Source: Demequinaceae bacterium
GTDB taxonomy: Bacteria > Actinomycetota > Actinomycetes > Actinomycetales > Demequinaceae
DNA: 39,190 nucleotides
Assembly: GCA_017882825.1 (NCBI GenBank)
Contig: JADGOS010000004.1
Location: 1-39,190, forward strand
Direction of reading: 5' to 3'
Shown: one piece after another, positions 22,393 to 34,591 of the stretch
Layout of the letters: each line of letters begins with the position of its first letter
How positions within the stretch are numbered: position 1 is the first letter of the stretch
The notes under the pieces: model-generated
Told to the model about the DNA's origin: nothing
Database searches by the model: none
Seen by the model: only the letters and a program-made list of their open reading frames with translations
Translations under genes and position numbers: made by a program

Positions 22393-23723
22393 TGGCCACG
22401 CACGCCACGGGGGCGATTCAGGAGGATGGGGCGGTTCCCGAGTTCACCGCCTCTGGCGGCGACTGGTCGGACGTCACGGAGGAGGCCGCACGCCTTTCGG
22501 GCCAGCGGATTGTGGTGAACATGGGCCCGCAGCATCCTTCGACCCACGGCGTCCTACGCATCATGCTCGAGATTGACGGCGAGACCATCACCGAGGCCCG
22601 CGCTGGCGTCGGGTACCTCCACACGGGCATCGAGAAGAGCATGGAGTGGAGGACGTGGACCCAGGGCTCCACGCTGTGCACCCGCATGGACTACCTCGCG
22701 TCCATGTTCCAGGAGGCCGCCTTCTGCCTGGCGACCGAGAAGTTGCTCGGCATCACCGACGACATTCCCGAGCGGGCGAGCGTGCTGCGCGTGCTCATGA
22801 TGGAACTCAATCGCATCTCGTCTCACCTGGTCGCGATCGGCACCGGCGGGAACGAGCTCGGCGCGACGACGATCATGACCACCTCGTTCCTCGCCCGCGA
22901 GGACGTGCTTCGCATCATCGAGGCCGTGACGGGCCTTCGAATGAACAACGGCTACATCCGGCCGGGAGGCGTGGCGCAAGACGCGCCCGAGGACATCGTG
23001 GACAGGCTGGTCGAGCTCGACGGAAAGCTCGCGTCCAAGATGAGCGAGCTTGCCGACCTCCAACTGAAGAACCCGATCTTCCTTGCCCGCACCTCCGGAA
23101 TCGCGCACCTCGGCCTCGCGGGGTGCATGGCGCTGGGCATCACCGGCCCCATGCTCCGCGCAGCAGGCCTCCCGTACGACGTGCGCAAGACGGATCCGTA
23201 TTGCGGGTACGAGACCTACGACTTCCAGGTTCCCGTGGCGGAGGCGGCCGACGCCTACACTCGCACGGTCCTACGGATCGAGGAGGTCTACGAGTCGATG
23301 AAGATCGTGCGGCAGTGTGCCGTTCGGCTCGCCGAAAACCCGGGGCCGGTCATGGTGGCCGACAAGAAGATCGCGTGGCCCGCGCAGCTCTCGCTTGGCG
23401 CGGACGGGCTGGGCAACTCGCTCGAGCACATCAAGGAGATCATGGGCACCTCGATGGAGGCGCTCATCCACCACTTCAAACTCGTGACCGAGGGATTCAA
23501 GGTCCCCGTGGGCCAGGTGTGGCAGACGGTCGAGGCGCCGCGCGGCGAACTCGGCGTCCACCTCGTATCCGGGGGCGGGACGAAGCCGTGGAGGGCGCAC
23601 TTCCGCGATCCCTCGTTCAACAACCTTCAGGCGCTGTCGATCCTCTGCGAGGGCGGCCAGATGGCCGACGTCGTGGTCGCGGTCGCGTCGATCGACCCGG
23701 TGTTGGGAGGCGTCGACCGATGA
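22392..23723 (+). CDS. nuoD: NADH-quinone oxidoreductase subunit D
   Basis: This 49-kDa-type subunit has 443 aa and forms the quinone-binding pocket together with Nuo[23 protein letters not shown] carries the conserved His-containing quinone-site loop. Other conserved segments are [48 protein letters not shown] and [17 protein letters not shown]. The C-terminal DPVLGGVDR is the usual end. The start overlaps the last base of the nuoC stop (TAATG). The first 38 residues or so are an actinobacterial-style hydrophilic extension. Confidence 0.97.
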   Translation: MATHATGAIQEDGAVPEFTASGGDWSDVTEEAARLSGQRIVVNMGPQHPSTHGVLRIMLEIDGETITEARAGVGYLHTGIEKSMEWRTWTQGSTLCTRMDYLASMFQEAAFCLATEKLLGITDDIPERASVLRVLMMELNRISSHLVAIGTGGNELGATTIMTTSFLAREDVLRIIEAVTGLRMNNGYIRPGGVAQDAPEDIVDRLVELDGKLASKMSELADLQLKNPIFLARTSGIAHLGLAGCMALGITGPMLRAAGLPYDVRKTDPYCGYETYDFQVPVAEAADAYTRTVLRIEEVYESMKIVRQCAVRLAENPGPVMVADKKIAWPAQLSLGADGLGNSLEHIKEIMGTSMEALIHHFKLVTEGFKVPVGQVWQTVEAPRGELGVHLVSGGGTKPWRAHFRDPSFNNLQALSILCEGGQMADVVVAVASIDPVLGGVDR

Positions 23724-24372
23724 CCTATACGGACGAGCAGACCAAGCGCCTCGCCAAGGATGCCTCGGCGATCATCGCCCGCTACCCGCAGGCGCGCTCG
23801 GCGCTCCTTCCCCTGTTGCACCTGGTGCAATCGGAGGACGGCTTCGTCTCGCCCGACGGGATGGTGTTCTGCGCCGACCAACTCGGGGTCTCGACGGCCG
23901 AGGTCAGCGCGGTGGCGACGTTCTACTCGCAGTTCAAGCGCCACCCGACAGGCGAGTACCAGGTCGGGGTCTGCACCAACACCCTGTGCGCGCTCATGGG
24001 AGGCGACGCGGTGTGGGACTCGCTGACGAAGCACCTGGGAGTGGGCGACGACGAGACGACCCCGGACGGCAAGGTCACCCTCGAACGCATCGAGTGCAAC
24101 GCGGCGTGTGACTACGCTCCCGTGGTGATGGTCAACTGGGAGTTCTTCGACAATCAGACCCCTGAGTCCGCGAAGGCGGTCGTCGATTCACTGCGCGCGG
24201 GCAAGGACGTTGCGCCTACCCGCGGCGCCGCGAAGGTCTGCTCGTTCAAGGAGGTCTCGCGCGTGCTCGCCGGCTTTGAGGACGGCCGCGCTGGCGAGGG
24301 CGTTGGCGCGGGTCCGGCGTCGCTCGTGGGCCTCGAGGCCGCCGCAGGCGCGAAGCCTAACGGGGGCGCGGA

Positions 24373-24376
<4 letters not shown>
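23720..24376 (+). CDS. nuoE: NADH-quinone oxidoreductase subunit E
   Basis: This thioredoxin-fold subunit of the NADH-dehydrogenase module has 218 aa. It binds [2Fe-2S] cluster N1a through Cys85, Cys90, Cys126 and Cys130 (VCTNTLC and ECNAAC), all present with normal spacing. The N-terminal helical part contains [15 protein letters not shown]. About 60 residues beyond the core ([15 protein letters not shown] and a Gly/Ala-rich end) form a C-terminal tail. The start overlaps the nuoD stop (ATGA). Confidence 0.95.
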
Positions 24377-25688
<1,312 letters not shown>

Positions 25689-25692
<4 letters not shown>

Positions 25693-28181
25693 CGACCACG
25701 GCAGGCGCGAAGGCTGACGCGAACCTCGTCACCACCATCACCGCGACGATCGACGGCTTCGAGGTCACCGTGCCCAAGGGCACGCTCATCATCCGGGCCG
25801 CCGAGGACATCGGCGTCGAGATCCCCCGCTTCTGCGACCACCCCGCGCTGGAGCCAGCCGGCGCCTGCCGCCAATGTCTCGTCGAGGTAGCGGCTCCGGA
25901 CCGCGACGGCAACCTCACGCCCATGCCAAAGCCCCAGGCGTCGTGCTCCGTGGAACTCACCGCCGGGATGGTCGTGAAGACCCAGGAGACGTCCGAGGTC
26001 GCCGACCGCGCCCAGAAGGGCGTGATGGAGCTCCTGCTCATCAACCACCCGCTGGACTGCCCCGTGTGCGACAAGGGCGGCGAGTGCCCCCTGCAGAACC
26101 AGGCAATGAGCCACGGCAACGCCGAGAGCCGCTTCCGCGACCAGAAGCGGACCTTCGAGAAGCCGATCGTGCTCACGTCGGAAGTCCTCCTCGATCGAGA
26201 GCGGTGCGTCCTCTGCCAGCGCTGCACGCGCTTCAGCGAACAGATCCCGGGCGACCCGTTCATCGAACTTCAGGAACGCGGCGCAACCTCGCAGGTGGGG
26301 CTCCTCGACGTCGACGTGCTCGACTTCGAGGGATTCGCGGCCTCGGGCCTCCCCACCGAGGACGAGTCCGGGCGCCCCTTCTCGTCGTACTTCGCCGGCA
26401 ACACCATCCAGATCTGTCCCGTCGGTGCGCTGACCTCGGCCGCCTATCGGTTCCGCGCTCGGCCCTTCGACCTCGTGTCGTCGCCGTCAATCGCCGAGCA
26501 CGACTCCTCGGGCAGCGCGGTCCGCATCGATCACCGACGCGGCAAGGTGATGCGCCGCCTCGCGATCAACGATCCCCTGGTCAACGAAGACTGGATCACG
26601 GACAAGGACCGCTTCGCGTTCCGTTGGCAGGACCTCGACGACCGGCTGACGCACCCCCTGGTCCGCGACGACGCGGGTGTCCTGGTCGAGGCGAGCTGGC
26701 CCGAGGCGCTCGAGCGCGCTGCGGCCGGGCTGGCCAATGCGATGGTCGCCACGAAGGCGAAGGGCGTGGGCGTGCTCCCCGGGGGCAGGGTGACGCTCGA
26801 GGATGCGTACGCGTACGGCAAGTTCGCGCGCGCGGTGCTCGGCACGAACGACATCGACGCGCGCTGGCGCGCGACGAGCGAGGAGGAGCACGCGTTCCTC
26901 GCGTCGAGCGTCGCCGGCACGGGGATCGGCGTTACGTTTGCCGACCTTGAGAAGGCCCCTGCGGTCCTCATGGTCTCCTTTGAGCCCGAGGACGAGGGTG
27001 GCGTCGTCTTCTTGCGCCTTCGAAAGTCGCGCGGCTCACAGAAGGTGTTCACTATCGCGCCCTTCCTGTCACCCGGCGCGCGGAAGCTCGACGCGACGCT
27101 CGTTCCGGCTGTGCCCGGGGCCGAGGGTGCGGTCCTCGCCTCCCTTCCCCACGACGTCGTCGCAGCCCTGAAGGGCGACGGAGCCGTCATCATTCTTGGG
27201 GAGCGGATCGCCTCCGCACGGGGCGGGCTCACCGCGGCGCTCGCGCTCGCGGACTCAACCGGCGCCCGGCTGGCCTGGATTCCGCGTCGCGCGGGCGAGC
27301 GAGGCGCGGTCGAGGCTGGCGCGCTTCCCGGGGTGCTCCCCGGCGGCGGATCCGCCGGTTCGGCCGGTGCCAAGATCGCCCTCGTCCGTACGTGGGGCAT
27401 CGAGAGCCTCCCGGCCGCTTACGGCCGCGGTCTCGACGACATCCTGGCCGCCGCAGCGTCCGGCCATCTGGGCGCGCTCGTCCTCGGTGGAGTCTCGCTC
27501 GACGATCTTCCGCCGAGCGCCGAGGCGGCAATCAAGAAGGCGCCGTTCGTCGTCAGCCTCGAGGTGCGCCGCAGCGGCGTGACCGAACTCGCCGACGTCG
27601 TGCTCCCCGTCGCCCCTCCCTCCGAGAAGGCCGGAACGTTCGTCAACTGGGAGGGCCGGCCGAGGGCGTTCGAGGCGGCGTTCGAAACCTCGGCGGTGAG
27701 CGATCACCGTGCGCTCGACATGCTCGCCCGGGCGATGGGCGCGGACCTCGGGACCCCGACCGTGGACGCCGTGCGCGCCGAACTCGACTCGATCACGGTG
27801 GATGACGCGGCACGCGCGTCTCGCCCGTCGTTCGCCGCGCCGTCCTCAACGCCTCGTGGCACGGCGGTACACGCCGTGCTCGCGTCGTGGCACCTGCTCG
27901 TCGATGCTGGCGCCCTCCAGGACGGCGAGCCTCACCTGGCGGGCACGGGCCGCGTGGCCGTCGCGCGCGTGAGCGCGGCGACGGCGGCGACCCTCGGGTC
28001 CGCCGGGGTCGTGCGGGTTTCGGGCGCGGGGCGCGGGTCGATTACGCTGCCCGTGGTGGCGACGCCGGGCATGGCCGACGGCGTCGTGTGGCTTCCCGCA
28101 AACTCGCCGGGCGCCAACACCGCACGGATGCTCGGAGTCTGGCCCGGAGCCAGCGTTACCGTGAAGGGACTCGGCGCATGA
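25689..28181 (+). CDS. nuoG: NADH-quinone oxidoreductase subunit G, lacking the N7 cluster ligands
   Basis: This largest peripheral-arm subunit has 830 aa. An N-terminal [2Fe-2S] ferredoxin domain ([21 protein letters not shown]) is followed by the His/Cys3 cluster N5 ([15 protein letters not shown]) and cluster N4 (RCVLCQRC ... QICPVGAL), then a degenerate molybdopterin-oxidoreductase-like domain. At the start of that domain many bacterial homologues bind an extra [4Fe-4S] cluster, N7, through CxxCxxxCx27C. Here those positions are Ala269, Asp272, Ser276 and Thr304, with spacing and flanks preserved, so N7 must be absent. As N7 is off the main electron path in known complexes, activity should remain. 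Overlaps: nuoF by GTGA, nuoH by ATGA. Confidence 0.96.
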
Positions 28182-29518
28182 TGGCCCTTGAGGTGATCCC
28201 CGTCTCCGACACGCTCGCGGGCGACAGCATCTGGGTGGTGCTGATCAAGGCCGTCGCGATCCTCGTCTTCCTACTTCTGAGCGTGCTGTTCGCCGTGTGG
28301 TTCGAGCGCCGGGTCATCGCGCGCTTCCAGGAGCGACGCGGCCCGAACATGCACGGACCTTTCGGCCTGATGCAGTCCCTGGGTGACGCGCTCAAGCTTC
28401 TGTTCAAGGAGGACGTCACCGTCGCGGCAGCGGACAAGGTGCTGTACCTCGTCGCGCCGGTCATCTCCGTTGGGGCGGCGTTCCTCACCTTCGCCGTGAT
28501 TCCCATGGGCCCCGCAGTCCACATCCCCTTCACCCACGACGTGACCCCGCTCCAGTTGACCGACTTCCCCGTGGCGATGCTCTACATCCTCGCGTGCGCG
28601 GCGCTTGGCGTGTATGGGATCGTGCTCGGCGGGTGGGCGTCGGGCTCGACCTACCCCCTCATGGGTGCGGTTCGGTCGACGGCGCAGGTGATCTCCTACG
28701 AGCTCGCGATGGGCCTGTCCCTCGTCACGGTCTTCCTCATGTCCCACTCGATGTCGATGGGCGACATCGTGGCGTCGCAGGAGCACCGATGGTGGATTGT
28801 CTCCGTCTTCCCCGCCTTCCTCCTCTACGTCATCTCCATGATCGGCGAGACCAACCGCCTGCCGTTTGACCTGCCCGAGGCAGAGGGCGAGCTCGTCGCC
28901 GGCTACTTCACCGAGTACTCGTCGATGAAGTTCGCGTGGTTCTTCCTCGCGGAATACATCAACATGATCAACGTCTCCGCCGTCGCGACGACCCTCTTCC
29001 TGGGGGGATGGCGCGCGCCGTGGCCGCTAAGCCTCGTCGGGGACGGCGTGCTCAACACCGGGTGGTGGCCGCTCCTATGGTTCCTTGCCAAGGTGTGGAT
29101 GCTGATGTTCTTCTTCGTCTGGGTCCGTGGGACGCTCCTGCGCTTCCGGTACGACCAGTTCATGAAGCTCGGCTGGAAGATCCTCATCCCCGCGGGGCTC
29201 GTGTGGGTCGTGCTGTGGGGTGGCGCGCAGGTCGCCTCCGACGCGGGCGTGCTCCCCGGCATGCGGCAGGTCTTGATAGGAATCGCGGTGGTCTTGGCCA
29301 TCGCGGCGCTCATCACCGGGCTATGGCCGAACAAGGACGTGCCCAGCAAGCCGGGGGCGGCCACCGGGACCCTGCGGGAGATCGACGCGTTCGCCGGCGG
29401 CTTCCCCGTGCCGCCGAAGCCAGGGGAGAAGTTGCCCCCTTCGCGGCGCTCGGGCCATACCGTCGCGGGTTCCGCCCGCCGCGGCCATTCGACGGGAGGC
29501 GCCGATGGAGCAGCGTGA
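28178..29518 (+). CDS. nuoH: NADH-quinone oxidoreductase subunit H
   Basis: This ND1-type membrane subunit of 446 aa has eight or nine TM helices, joins the peripheral and membrane arms and forms part of the quinone channel. [39 protein letters not shown] and [20 protein letters not shown] are the conserved motifs. A hydrophilic, Pro/Arg-rich C-terminal extension of about 65 residues ([18 protein letters not shown] to the end) lies beyond the last helix; similar tails occur in other actinobacteria. The start overlaps nuoG by ATGA; ATG at 28181 is an equally good start. The last 14 bases overlap nuoI. Confidence 0.95.
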   Translation: MMALEVIPVSDTLAGDSIWVVLIKAVAILVFLLLSVLFAVWFERRVIARFQERRGPNMHGPFGLMQSLGDALKLLFKEDVTVAAADKVLYLVAPVISVGAAFLTFAVIPMGPAVHIPFTHDVTPLQLTDFPVAMLYILACAALGVYGIVLGGWASGSTYPLMGAVRSTAQVISYELAMGLSLVTVFLMSHSMSMGDIVASQEHRWWIVSVFPAFLLYVISMIGETNRLPFDLPEAEGELVAGYFTEYSSMKFAWFFLAEYINMINVSAVATTLFLGGWRAPWPLSLVGDGVLNTGWWPLLWFLAKVWMLMFFFVWVRGTLLRFRYDQFMKLGWKILIPAGLVWVVLWGGAQVASDAGVLPGMRQVLIGIAVVLAIAALITGLWPNKDVPSKPGAATGTLREIDAFAGGFPVPPKPGEKLPPSRRSGHTVAGSARRGHSTGGADGAA

Positions 29519-30137
29519 GCCCGCCTTCGAATCGAACTTGCCCAAGAAGGGGCCGATCGGCTCGTTCTTCGCACCCGTGGCCGGGTTCGGCGTCACCATG
29601 CGCAACTTCTTCCGCGCGCCCAAGACCGAGCAGTACCCCAAAGAGAAGGTTCCGACCGAGCCCCGGTATCACGGACGCCACCAGCTAAACCGGCACCCCG
29701 ACGGCCTGGAGAAGTGCATCGGGTGCGAACTCTGCGCGTGGGCTTGCCCCGCGGATGCGATCTACGTTGAGGGCGACTCCAACACGCCGGAGGCACAGTT
29801 CTCGCCGGGGGAGCGATACGGGCGTGTCTACCAAATCAACTACCTGCGCTGCATCTTCTGCGGGCTGTGCATCGAGGCGTGCCCGACGCGCGCCCTCACC
29901 ATGACGAACGACTACGAACTCGCCGGGCCGACGCGCGAGGGTCTGATCTACGAGAAGCAGGACCTGCTTGCGCCCCTCGGGGAGGGCATGCTCGCCGCCC
30001 CGCACCCGATGGCGCTCGGCACGACCGACAAGGAGTACTACCGTGGCGACGTGATCGGCGTCGACGAGGACCAGATTGAGTGGGTCAGGGAGAACCGCCC
30101 GAATGACCCGAGCCTCCCGGAGGTGAATCGTGCGTGA
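29505..30137 (+). CDS. nuoI: NADH-quinone oxidoreductase subunit I
   Basis: This 8Fe ferredoxin-type subunit has 210 aa and carries clusters N6a and N6b, which pass electrons to N2. Two complete CxxCxxCxxxCP motifs are present: Cys71/74/77/81 ([12 protein letters not shown]) and Cys116/119/122/126 ([12 protein letters not shown]). An N-terminal amphipathic stretch ([13 protein letters not shown]) attaches it to the membrane arm. It overlaps the end of nuoH by 14 bases and the start of nuoJ by 8. Confidence 0.97.
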   Translation: MEQREPAFESNLPKKGPIGSFFAPVAGFGVTMRNFFRAPKTEQYPKEKVPTEPRYHGRHQLNRHPDGLEKCIGCELCAWACPADAIYVEGDSNTPEAQFSPGERYGRVYQINYLRCIFCGLCIEACPTRALTMTNDYELAGPTREGLIYEKQDLLAPLGEGMLAAPHPMALGTTDKEYYRGDVIGVDEDQIEWVRENRPNDPSLPEVNRA

Positions 30138-30906
30138 GGAAGTGATGTTCTGGACGCTCGGGCCGGTCATGGTGCTCGCATCGCTCACGCTTCTGTTCGC
30201 GCGGAAGGCCGTTCACGTGGCGATGGGCGTGGTCGTCGTGATGATCGGCCTGGCCGTCATATACGTGGCGCAGGATGCGCCGTTCCTCGGCGTGGTGCAG
30301 ATCGTCGTCTATACGGGCGCGGTCATGATGCTCTTCCTGTTTGTCCTCATGCTCGTCGGCGTGGACCAGCGCGAGAGCCTCCGCGAGACCATTCGCGGTC
30401 AGCGCGTGATCTCGATCCTTGCGGCGGGGGGCCTCGCGGCCTTGCTCATCGGCTTTCTCGGCAAGGTCGTGATCGACCCGGCTCACGTGGGCGGACTGAC
30501 CCAGGCGAACGCCGCGGGGAATCCCCAGGCGATCGCCGGGGTGATGTTCGGGTCCTTCGTGCTCGTGATGGAGGCGCTCGGCGTGCTCCTCACGATCGCG
30601 GCCGTTGGCGCCATCGTTCTCACCTTCGTGCCTCGCATGAGCCCGACGCTCAACCAGCGGACCCGGTCAGACGCGCGGATTCAGGGCGGGCTCGACCCGG
30701 TCAACAAGCCGATGCCGGGCGTCTACGCTCGCCACAACGCGCTCGACACCCCCGCGCTCGACCCGCTCGGCAACCCGCTCGAGGCGTCCATCTCCCGCGT
30801 GCTTCGCGCGAGGAAGCAGGAGCTGGAGGTCCCCGGACTTCCGCAGGCCCCCGAGATTGAGCCGCCCGCGTTCGACGGGAACGAGCGAGAAGGGGGTACG
30901 CCGTGA
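30130..30906 (+). CDS. nuoJ: NADH-quinone oxidoreductase subunit J
   Basis: This ND6-type membrane subunit has 258 aa, with five TM helices in the first 170 residues or so. [21 protein letters not shown] contains the conserved Tyr-Thr-Gly-Ala pi-bulge region of TM3. The hydrophilic tail (about 85 residues, from [17 protein letters not shown]) is long, as is usual in actinobacteria. The GTG start overlaps nuoI; the stop overlaps the nuoK GTG (GTGA). Confidence 0.94.
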   Translation: MREEVMFWTLGPVMVLASLTLLFARKAVHVAMGVVVVMIGLAVIYVAQDAPFLGVVQIVVYTGAVMMLFLFVLMLVGVDQRESLRETIRGQRVISILAAGGLAALLIGFLGKVVIDPAHVGGLTQANAAGNPQAIAGVMFGSFVLVMEALGVLLTIAAVGAIVLTFVPRMSPTLNQRTRSDARIQGGLDPVNKPMPGVYARHNALDTPALDPLGNPLEASISRVLRARKQELEVPGLPQAPEIEPPAFDGNEREGGTP

Positions 30907-31202
30907 ACCCGATGAACTACGTGATTCTCGCGACCGTCCTGTTCTCGGTCGGCGCGACCGCGGTGTTGCTGCGCAGGAACGCCATCATCGCGTTCATGGG
31001 GATCGAACTGATGCTCAACGCATCCAACCTCCTCCTGGTGACCTTCGCGCGGGTGAACGGCGCCATCGCGGGTCAAGTCGACGCGTTCGCGGTGCTGGTG
31101 GTCGCTGCCGCCGAGGTCGTCGTGGGTCTCGCGATCATCATCGCGCTGTCCCGCTCGCGCCAGAACATCTCGCTCGACGAGCCCTCCGAGATGAAGGGCT
31201 AG
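30903..31202 (+). CDS. nuoK: NADH-quinone oxidoreductase subunit K
   Basis: This ND4L-type subunit has 99 aa and three TM helices. The conserved proton-channel glutamates are present in [15 protein letters not shown] and [17 protein letters not shown]. The GTG start overlaps nuoJ by 4 bases, and nuoL begins 2 bp after its stop. Confidence 0.96.
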   Translation: MNPMNYVILATVLFSVGATAVLLRRNAIIAFMGIELMLNASNLLLVTFARVNGAIAGQVDAFAVLVVAAAEVVVGLAIIIALSRSRQNISLDEPSEMKG

Positions 31203-31204
31203 GA

Positions 31205-33085
31205 ATGCTGCATCTGAGCTGGCTCATCATCGCGGTTCCGCTGGCGAGCGCGGCCGTCATCCTGCTTGCCGGTCGCGCCGCGCGGAAGTGGGGCCATTGG
31301 CTGGCAGTCGCGGCGTCCGCGACGACGGTCATCGTGGGCATCGGCGCGTTCGTCCAAATGCTCGGGCTGGATCGGGGCGACCGGGCCTTCCACGAGACGC
31401 TCTTCCGCTGGATCCCGGGGGGCGAGTTGAGCGTGGACGCGGGCATCCTCGTCGACCCTCTCTCCATGTCCTTCGTGCTCCTCGTTTCCGTGGTCGGCAC
31501 CCTGATCCACGTCTACTCGGTCGCCTACATGGAGCACGACCCGCGCCGCTCGACCTTCTTCGCGTACCTCAACCTCTTCATCGCGGCGATGTTCCTGCTC
31601 GTTCTCGCGGACTCGTACTTGTTGCTCTTCGTGGGTTGGGAGGGCGTGGGCCTCGCCTCGTACCTTCTGATCGGATTCTGGAACCAGAAGAGCGAGTTCG
31701 CCACGGCGGCGAACAAGGCCTTCATCGTCAACCGAATCGGCGACATGGGGCTCATCCTCGCGATGGCGCTCATGTTCGCCCACCTCGGCTCGGTCGACTT
31801 CGCCCACGCGTTCGCCGCGGCCCCCGGCGCCTCAACCGGGGTGCTGACCGCCATCGGGCTCGCGCTCCTTCTTGCCGCTTGCGGAAAGTCGGCCCAGTTC
31901 CCGCTCCAGTCGTGGCTCGGTGACGCCATGGCCGGCCCCACTCCGGTGTCGGCGCTCATCCACGCCGCGACGATGGTGACCGCGGGCGTCTATCTGGTCG
32001 TGCGCTCTGGCCCGATCTTCGCGGGGGCGCCCAATGCGCTCCTGGCCGTCGCGGCGGTCGGCGCGATCACCCTGGTGATGGGCGCCATCATCGGCATGGC
32101 GAAGGATGACATCAAGAAGGCGCTCGCGGCCTCGACGATGTCCCAGATCGGCTACATGATGCTGGCGGCGGGCCTCGGCCCCGTCGGGTATGCGTTCGCG
32201 ATCTTCCACCTGCTGACCCACGGGTTCTTCAAGGCCGGGATGTTCCTTGGCGCGGGCTCCGTGATGCACGGCATGGACGACCAGGTGAACATGCGCCGGT
32301 TCGGCGGCCTCGCGACGCTGATGAAGTTCACCTGGGTGACCTTCGGGCTCGGCTGGCTCGCGATCCTCGGCGTCCCGCCGTTCTCGGGGTTCTGGTCCAA
32401 GGACAAGATCATCGAGGCGGCGTTCATCGGCGACGGCTGGAAGCCCTGGGTCTTCGGGCTGACGGCGATGCTGGGGGCGGGCCTGACCGCCTACTACATG
32501 TCGCGCCTCTTCTTCATGACCTTCTACGGCGGGAAGCGCTGGACAGATGACCAGCATCCTCACGAGTCTCCGCTCATGATGACGGTCCCGATGATGATTC
32601 TCGCCGCGGGATCCGCCGTGCTCGGGCTCGTCCTCGCGCGGGGGAACGCGTTCACCGCCTGGCTGGAGCCCGTCACCGGCACCGTCGCGCACGGCGAGCC
32701 GGTACTCGCGGTGCCGCTGATCATGACGCTCACGCTCATCCTGGTTGCCCTGGGGGTCGCGGCCGCCTACTTCCAGTACGTCTCGAGGCCCGTGCCCATC
32801 ACGGAGCCGCGCGCGTCCGTGCTCACCCTCGCGGCGCGCCGCGATCTCTTCCAGGACACGGTCAACGGGGCGCTGGTGCAATGGCCTGGCGAGGTGCTGA
32901 CGCGCATCGCGGTCTACGCCGACGCTGCGGCGATCGACGGCGCGGTCAACAAGACCGCATCGGGAACCGCCGGGCTTGGAGAAGTGGTGCGCAAGCTCCA
33001 AACGGGCAAGGTGCGCTCCTACGCGGCGACGATGCTCGTGGGCGTCGTCATCCTGCTCGCCATCGTCGTGAAGGGTGGGCGCTAG
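31205..33085 (+). CDS. nuoL: NADH-quinone oxidoreductase subunit L
   Basis: This antiporter-like proton-pumping subunit of the distal membrane arm has 626 aa. Signatures are LFVGWEGVGLASYLLIGFW (with the key Glu of TM5), KSAQFPLQSWLGDAMAGPTPVSALIHAATMV (broken-helix TM7 with Lys and His), and LTHGFFKAGMFLGAGSV. The C-terminal region (RRDLFQDTVNGALVQWPGEV and a final TM helix) forms the lateral helix and anchor. The start is 2 bp after nuoK; nuoM begins directly after its stop. The ORF-track start at 30857 lies in nuoJ. Confidence 0.96.
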   Translation: MLHLSWLIIAVPLASAAVILLAGRAARKWGHWLAVAASATTVIVGIGAFVQMLGLDRGDRAFHETLFRWIPGGELSVDAGILVDPLSMSFVLLVSVVGTLIHVYSVAYMEHDPRRSTFFAYLNLFIAAMFLLVLADSYLLLFVGWEGVGLASYLLIGFWNQKSEFATAANKAFIVNRIGDMGLILAMALMFAHLGSVDFAHAFAAAPGASTGVLTAIGLALLLAACGKSAQFPLQSWLGDAMAGPTPVSALIHAATMVTAGVYLVVRSGPIFAGAPNALLAVAAVGAITLVMGAIIGMAKDDIKKALAASTMSQIGYMMLAAGLGPVGYAFAIFHLLTHGFFKAGMFLGAGSVMHGMDDQVNMRRFGGLATLMKFTWVTFGLGWLAILGVPPFSGFWSKDKIIEAAFIGDGWKPWVFGLTAMLGAGLTAYYMSRLFFMTFYGGKRWTDDQHPHESPLMMTVPMMILAAGSAVLGLVLARGNAFTAWLEPVTGTVAHGEPVLAVPLIMTLTLILVALGVAAAYFQYVSRPVPITEPRASVLTLAARRDLFQDTVNGALVQWPGEVLTRIAVYADAAAIDGAVNKTASGTAGLGEVVRKLQTGKVRSYAATMLVGVVILLAIVVKGGR

Positions 33086-34591
33086 ATGTTCCCGTTCCTG
33101 ACGGTGCTGATCGTCCTTCCCGCGGTCGCGGCGATCGTGTTGCGCGCGCTGCCCGCGTCCGCGCGTCACGCCTCGCGGCCGATCGCCCTCGGCTCGGCGA
33201 TCGCCGAGCTTGCGCTCGCCGTAGTCATGGCCGTGCGGTTCGTTCCCTCGGCGGCGGGCGATCACCAGTTCGCGCAGGTTCACTCCTGGATTCCCCAGAT
33301 CGGGGCGAGCTGGGCGGTCGGCGTCGATGGCATGGGCCTCCTGCTGATCCTGCTCGCGGTCTTGTTGACGCCCCTCGTCATCCTCGCGGGATGGAAGGAC
33401 GACGACGATGCCGATCGCCAGATGAAGTACCTCGGGCTCATCCTCGCCCTCGAGTCGTTCATGGTGCTGATCTTCGCGGCCCGCGACGTCTTCCTGTTCT
33501 ACGTGGCCTTCGAGGCGATGCTCATCCCGCTGTACTTCCTCATCGGCCTCTTTGGCGGGGAGCAACGTCGCTACGCGGCGGTCAAGTTCCTGGTCTTCTC
33601 CCTCGTCGGCGGCCTCGTGATGCTCGCCGGGGTCATCGCCCTGTACGGCGCGGGCCCGGGCGGGAGCCAGGGCTTCCTCACCGACAACCTCAAGGGCCTG
33701 AGCATGAGCACGACGACGGAGAGACTGATCTTCGTCGCGTTCTTCTTCGCCTTCGCGATCAAGGCGCCCATGGTGCCCCTCCACACCTGGCTTCCGACGG
33801 TCGCCCAGACCGCCCGTCCGGGGACGACGACCCTGCTGGTCGCCGTCCTCGACAAGGTCGGCACCTTCGGGATGATCTCGCTTTGCCTGCCGCTCTTCCC
33901 CAACGCGTCGCGGTGGGCGGCCCCCGTCATCATCTCCTTCGCGGTCGCCTCCGTCATCTACGGCGCCGTGCTCGCGATCGGGCAGAAGGACATGCTCCGG
34001 CTCGTCGCCTACACGTCCGTCTCGCACTTCGGGGTCATGGTGCTCGGGATCTTCGCCTTCCGCCAGACCGCGCTCGAGGGTTCGGCGTTCTACATGCTGA
34101 ACCACGGCCTCTCGACCGGGGCCCTGTTCCTGGTGGTGGGCTTCCTGATCAAGCGCCGGGGCTCCGCCCAGATCGCCGACTTCGGTGGCCTGCAGCGGGT
34201 GGTGCCGGTGCTCGCGGGGACCTTCCTCATCATCGGGCTCTCCGCGCTCGCCCTGCCGGGCCTCTCGCCCTTCGTGTCCGAGATCATGGTGCTCGTGGGT
34301 GCCTACCCTGCGGCGCGGGCGGCCGTCATCGTCGCCATCGTCGGCGTGGTCCTTGCCGCGCTCTACATCCTGCTCGCGTACCAAAAGATCTTCACCGGGC
34401 CCGTGCGCAAGGGCCTCGAGAAGACGCCCGACCTGTCGTTGCGCGAGAAGCTCGTCACCGGCCCCCTTATCGTCGCGATGGTCGTGCTCGGCTTCGTCCC
34501 GGGCGTCGCGCTGACCGTGCTGCGGGATCCCGCGGCGGCCGCCATCACCACCACCGTTCCGGCTAATACTGCTGCGGAGGTCTCCCAGTGA
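33086..34591 (+). CDS. nuoM: NADH-quinone oxidoreductase subunit M
   Basis: This antiporter-like proton-pumping subunit has 501 aa and about 14 TM helices. VAFEAMLIPLYFLIGLFGGEQR holds the TM5 glutamate; FAIKAPMVPLHTWLPTVAQTA is the TM7 lysine region. YTSVSHFGVMVLG and LNHGLSTGALFLVVGFL are also conserved. Its ATG directly follows the nuoL TAG, and the stop overlaps the nuoN GTG (GTGA). Confidence 0.96.
   Translation: MFPFLTVLIVLPAVAAIVLRALPASARHASRPIALGSAIAELALAVVMAVRFVPSAAGDHQFAQVHSWIPQIGASWAVGVDGMGLLLILLAVLLTPLVILAGWKDDDDADRQMKYLGLILALESFMVLIFAARDVFLFYVAFEAMLIPLYFLIGLFGGEQRRYAAVKFLVFSLVGGLVMLAGVIALYGAGPGGSQGFLTDNLKGLSMSTTTERLIFVAFFFAFAIKAPMVPLHTWLPTVAQTARPGTTTLLVAVLDKVGTFGMISLCLPLFPNASRWAAPVIISFAVASVIYGAVLAIGQKDMLRLVAYTSVSHFGVMVLGIFAFRQTALEGSAFYMLNHGLSTGALFLVVGFLIKRRGSAQIADFGGLQRVVPVLAGTFLIIGLSALALPGLSPFVSEIMVLVGAYPAARAAVIVAIVGVVLAALYILLAYQKIFTGPVRKGLEKTPDLSLREKLVTGPLIVAMVVLGFVPGVALTVLRDPAAAAITTTVPANTAAEVSQ

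Noticed and set aside
29310-29518. Long hydrophilic C-terminal tail of NuoH as a possible fused extra domain
   Set aside because: It is low-complexity and Pro/Arg-rich with no domain features, and similar tails are usual in actinobacterial NuoH.
31832-34384. 850-aa minus-strand ORF antisense to nuoL and nuoM
   Set aside because: Its translation is charge-rich, repetitive Arg/His/Glu/Asp sequence with no hydrophobic core, the usual antisense shadow of GC-rich membrane-protein genes. nuoL and nuoM on the plus strand are certain.
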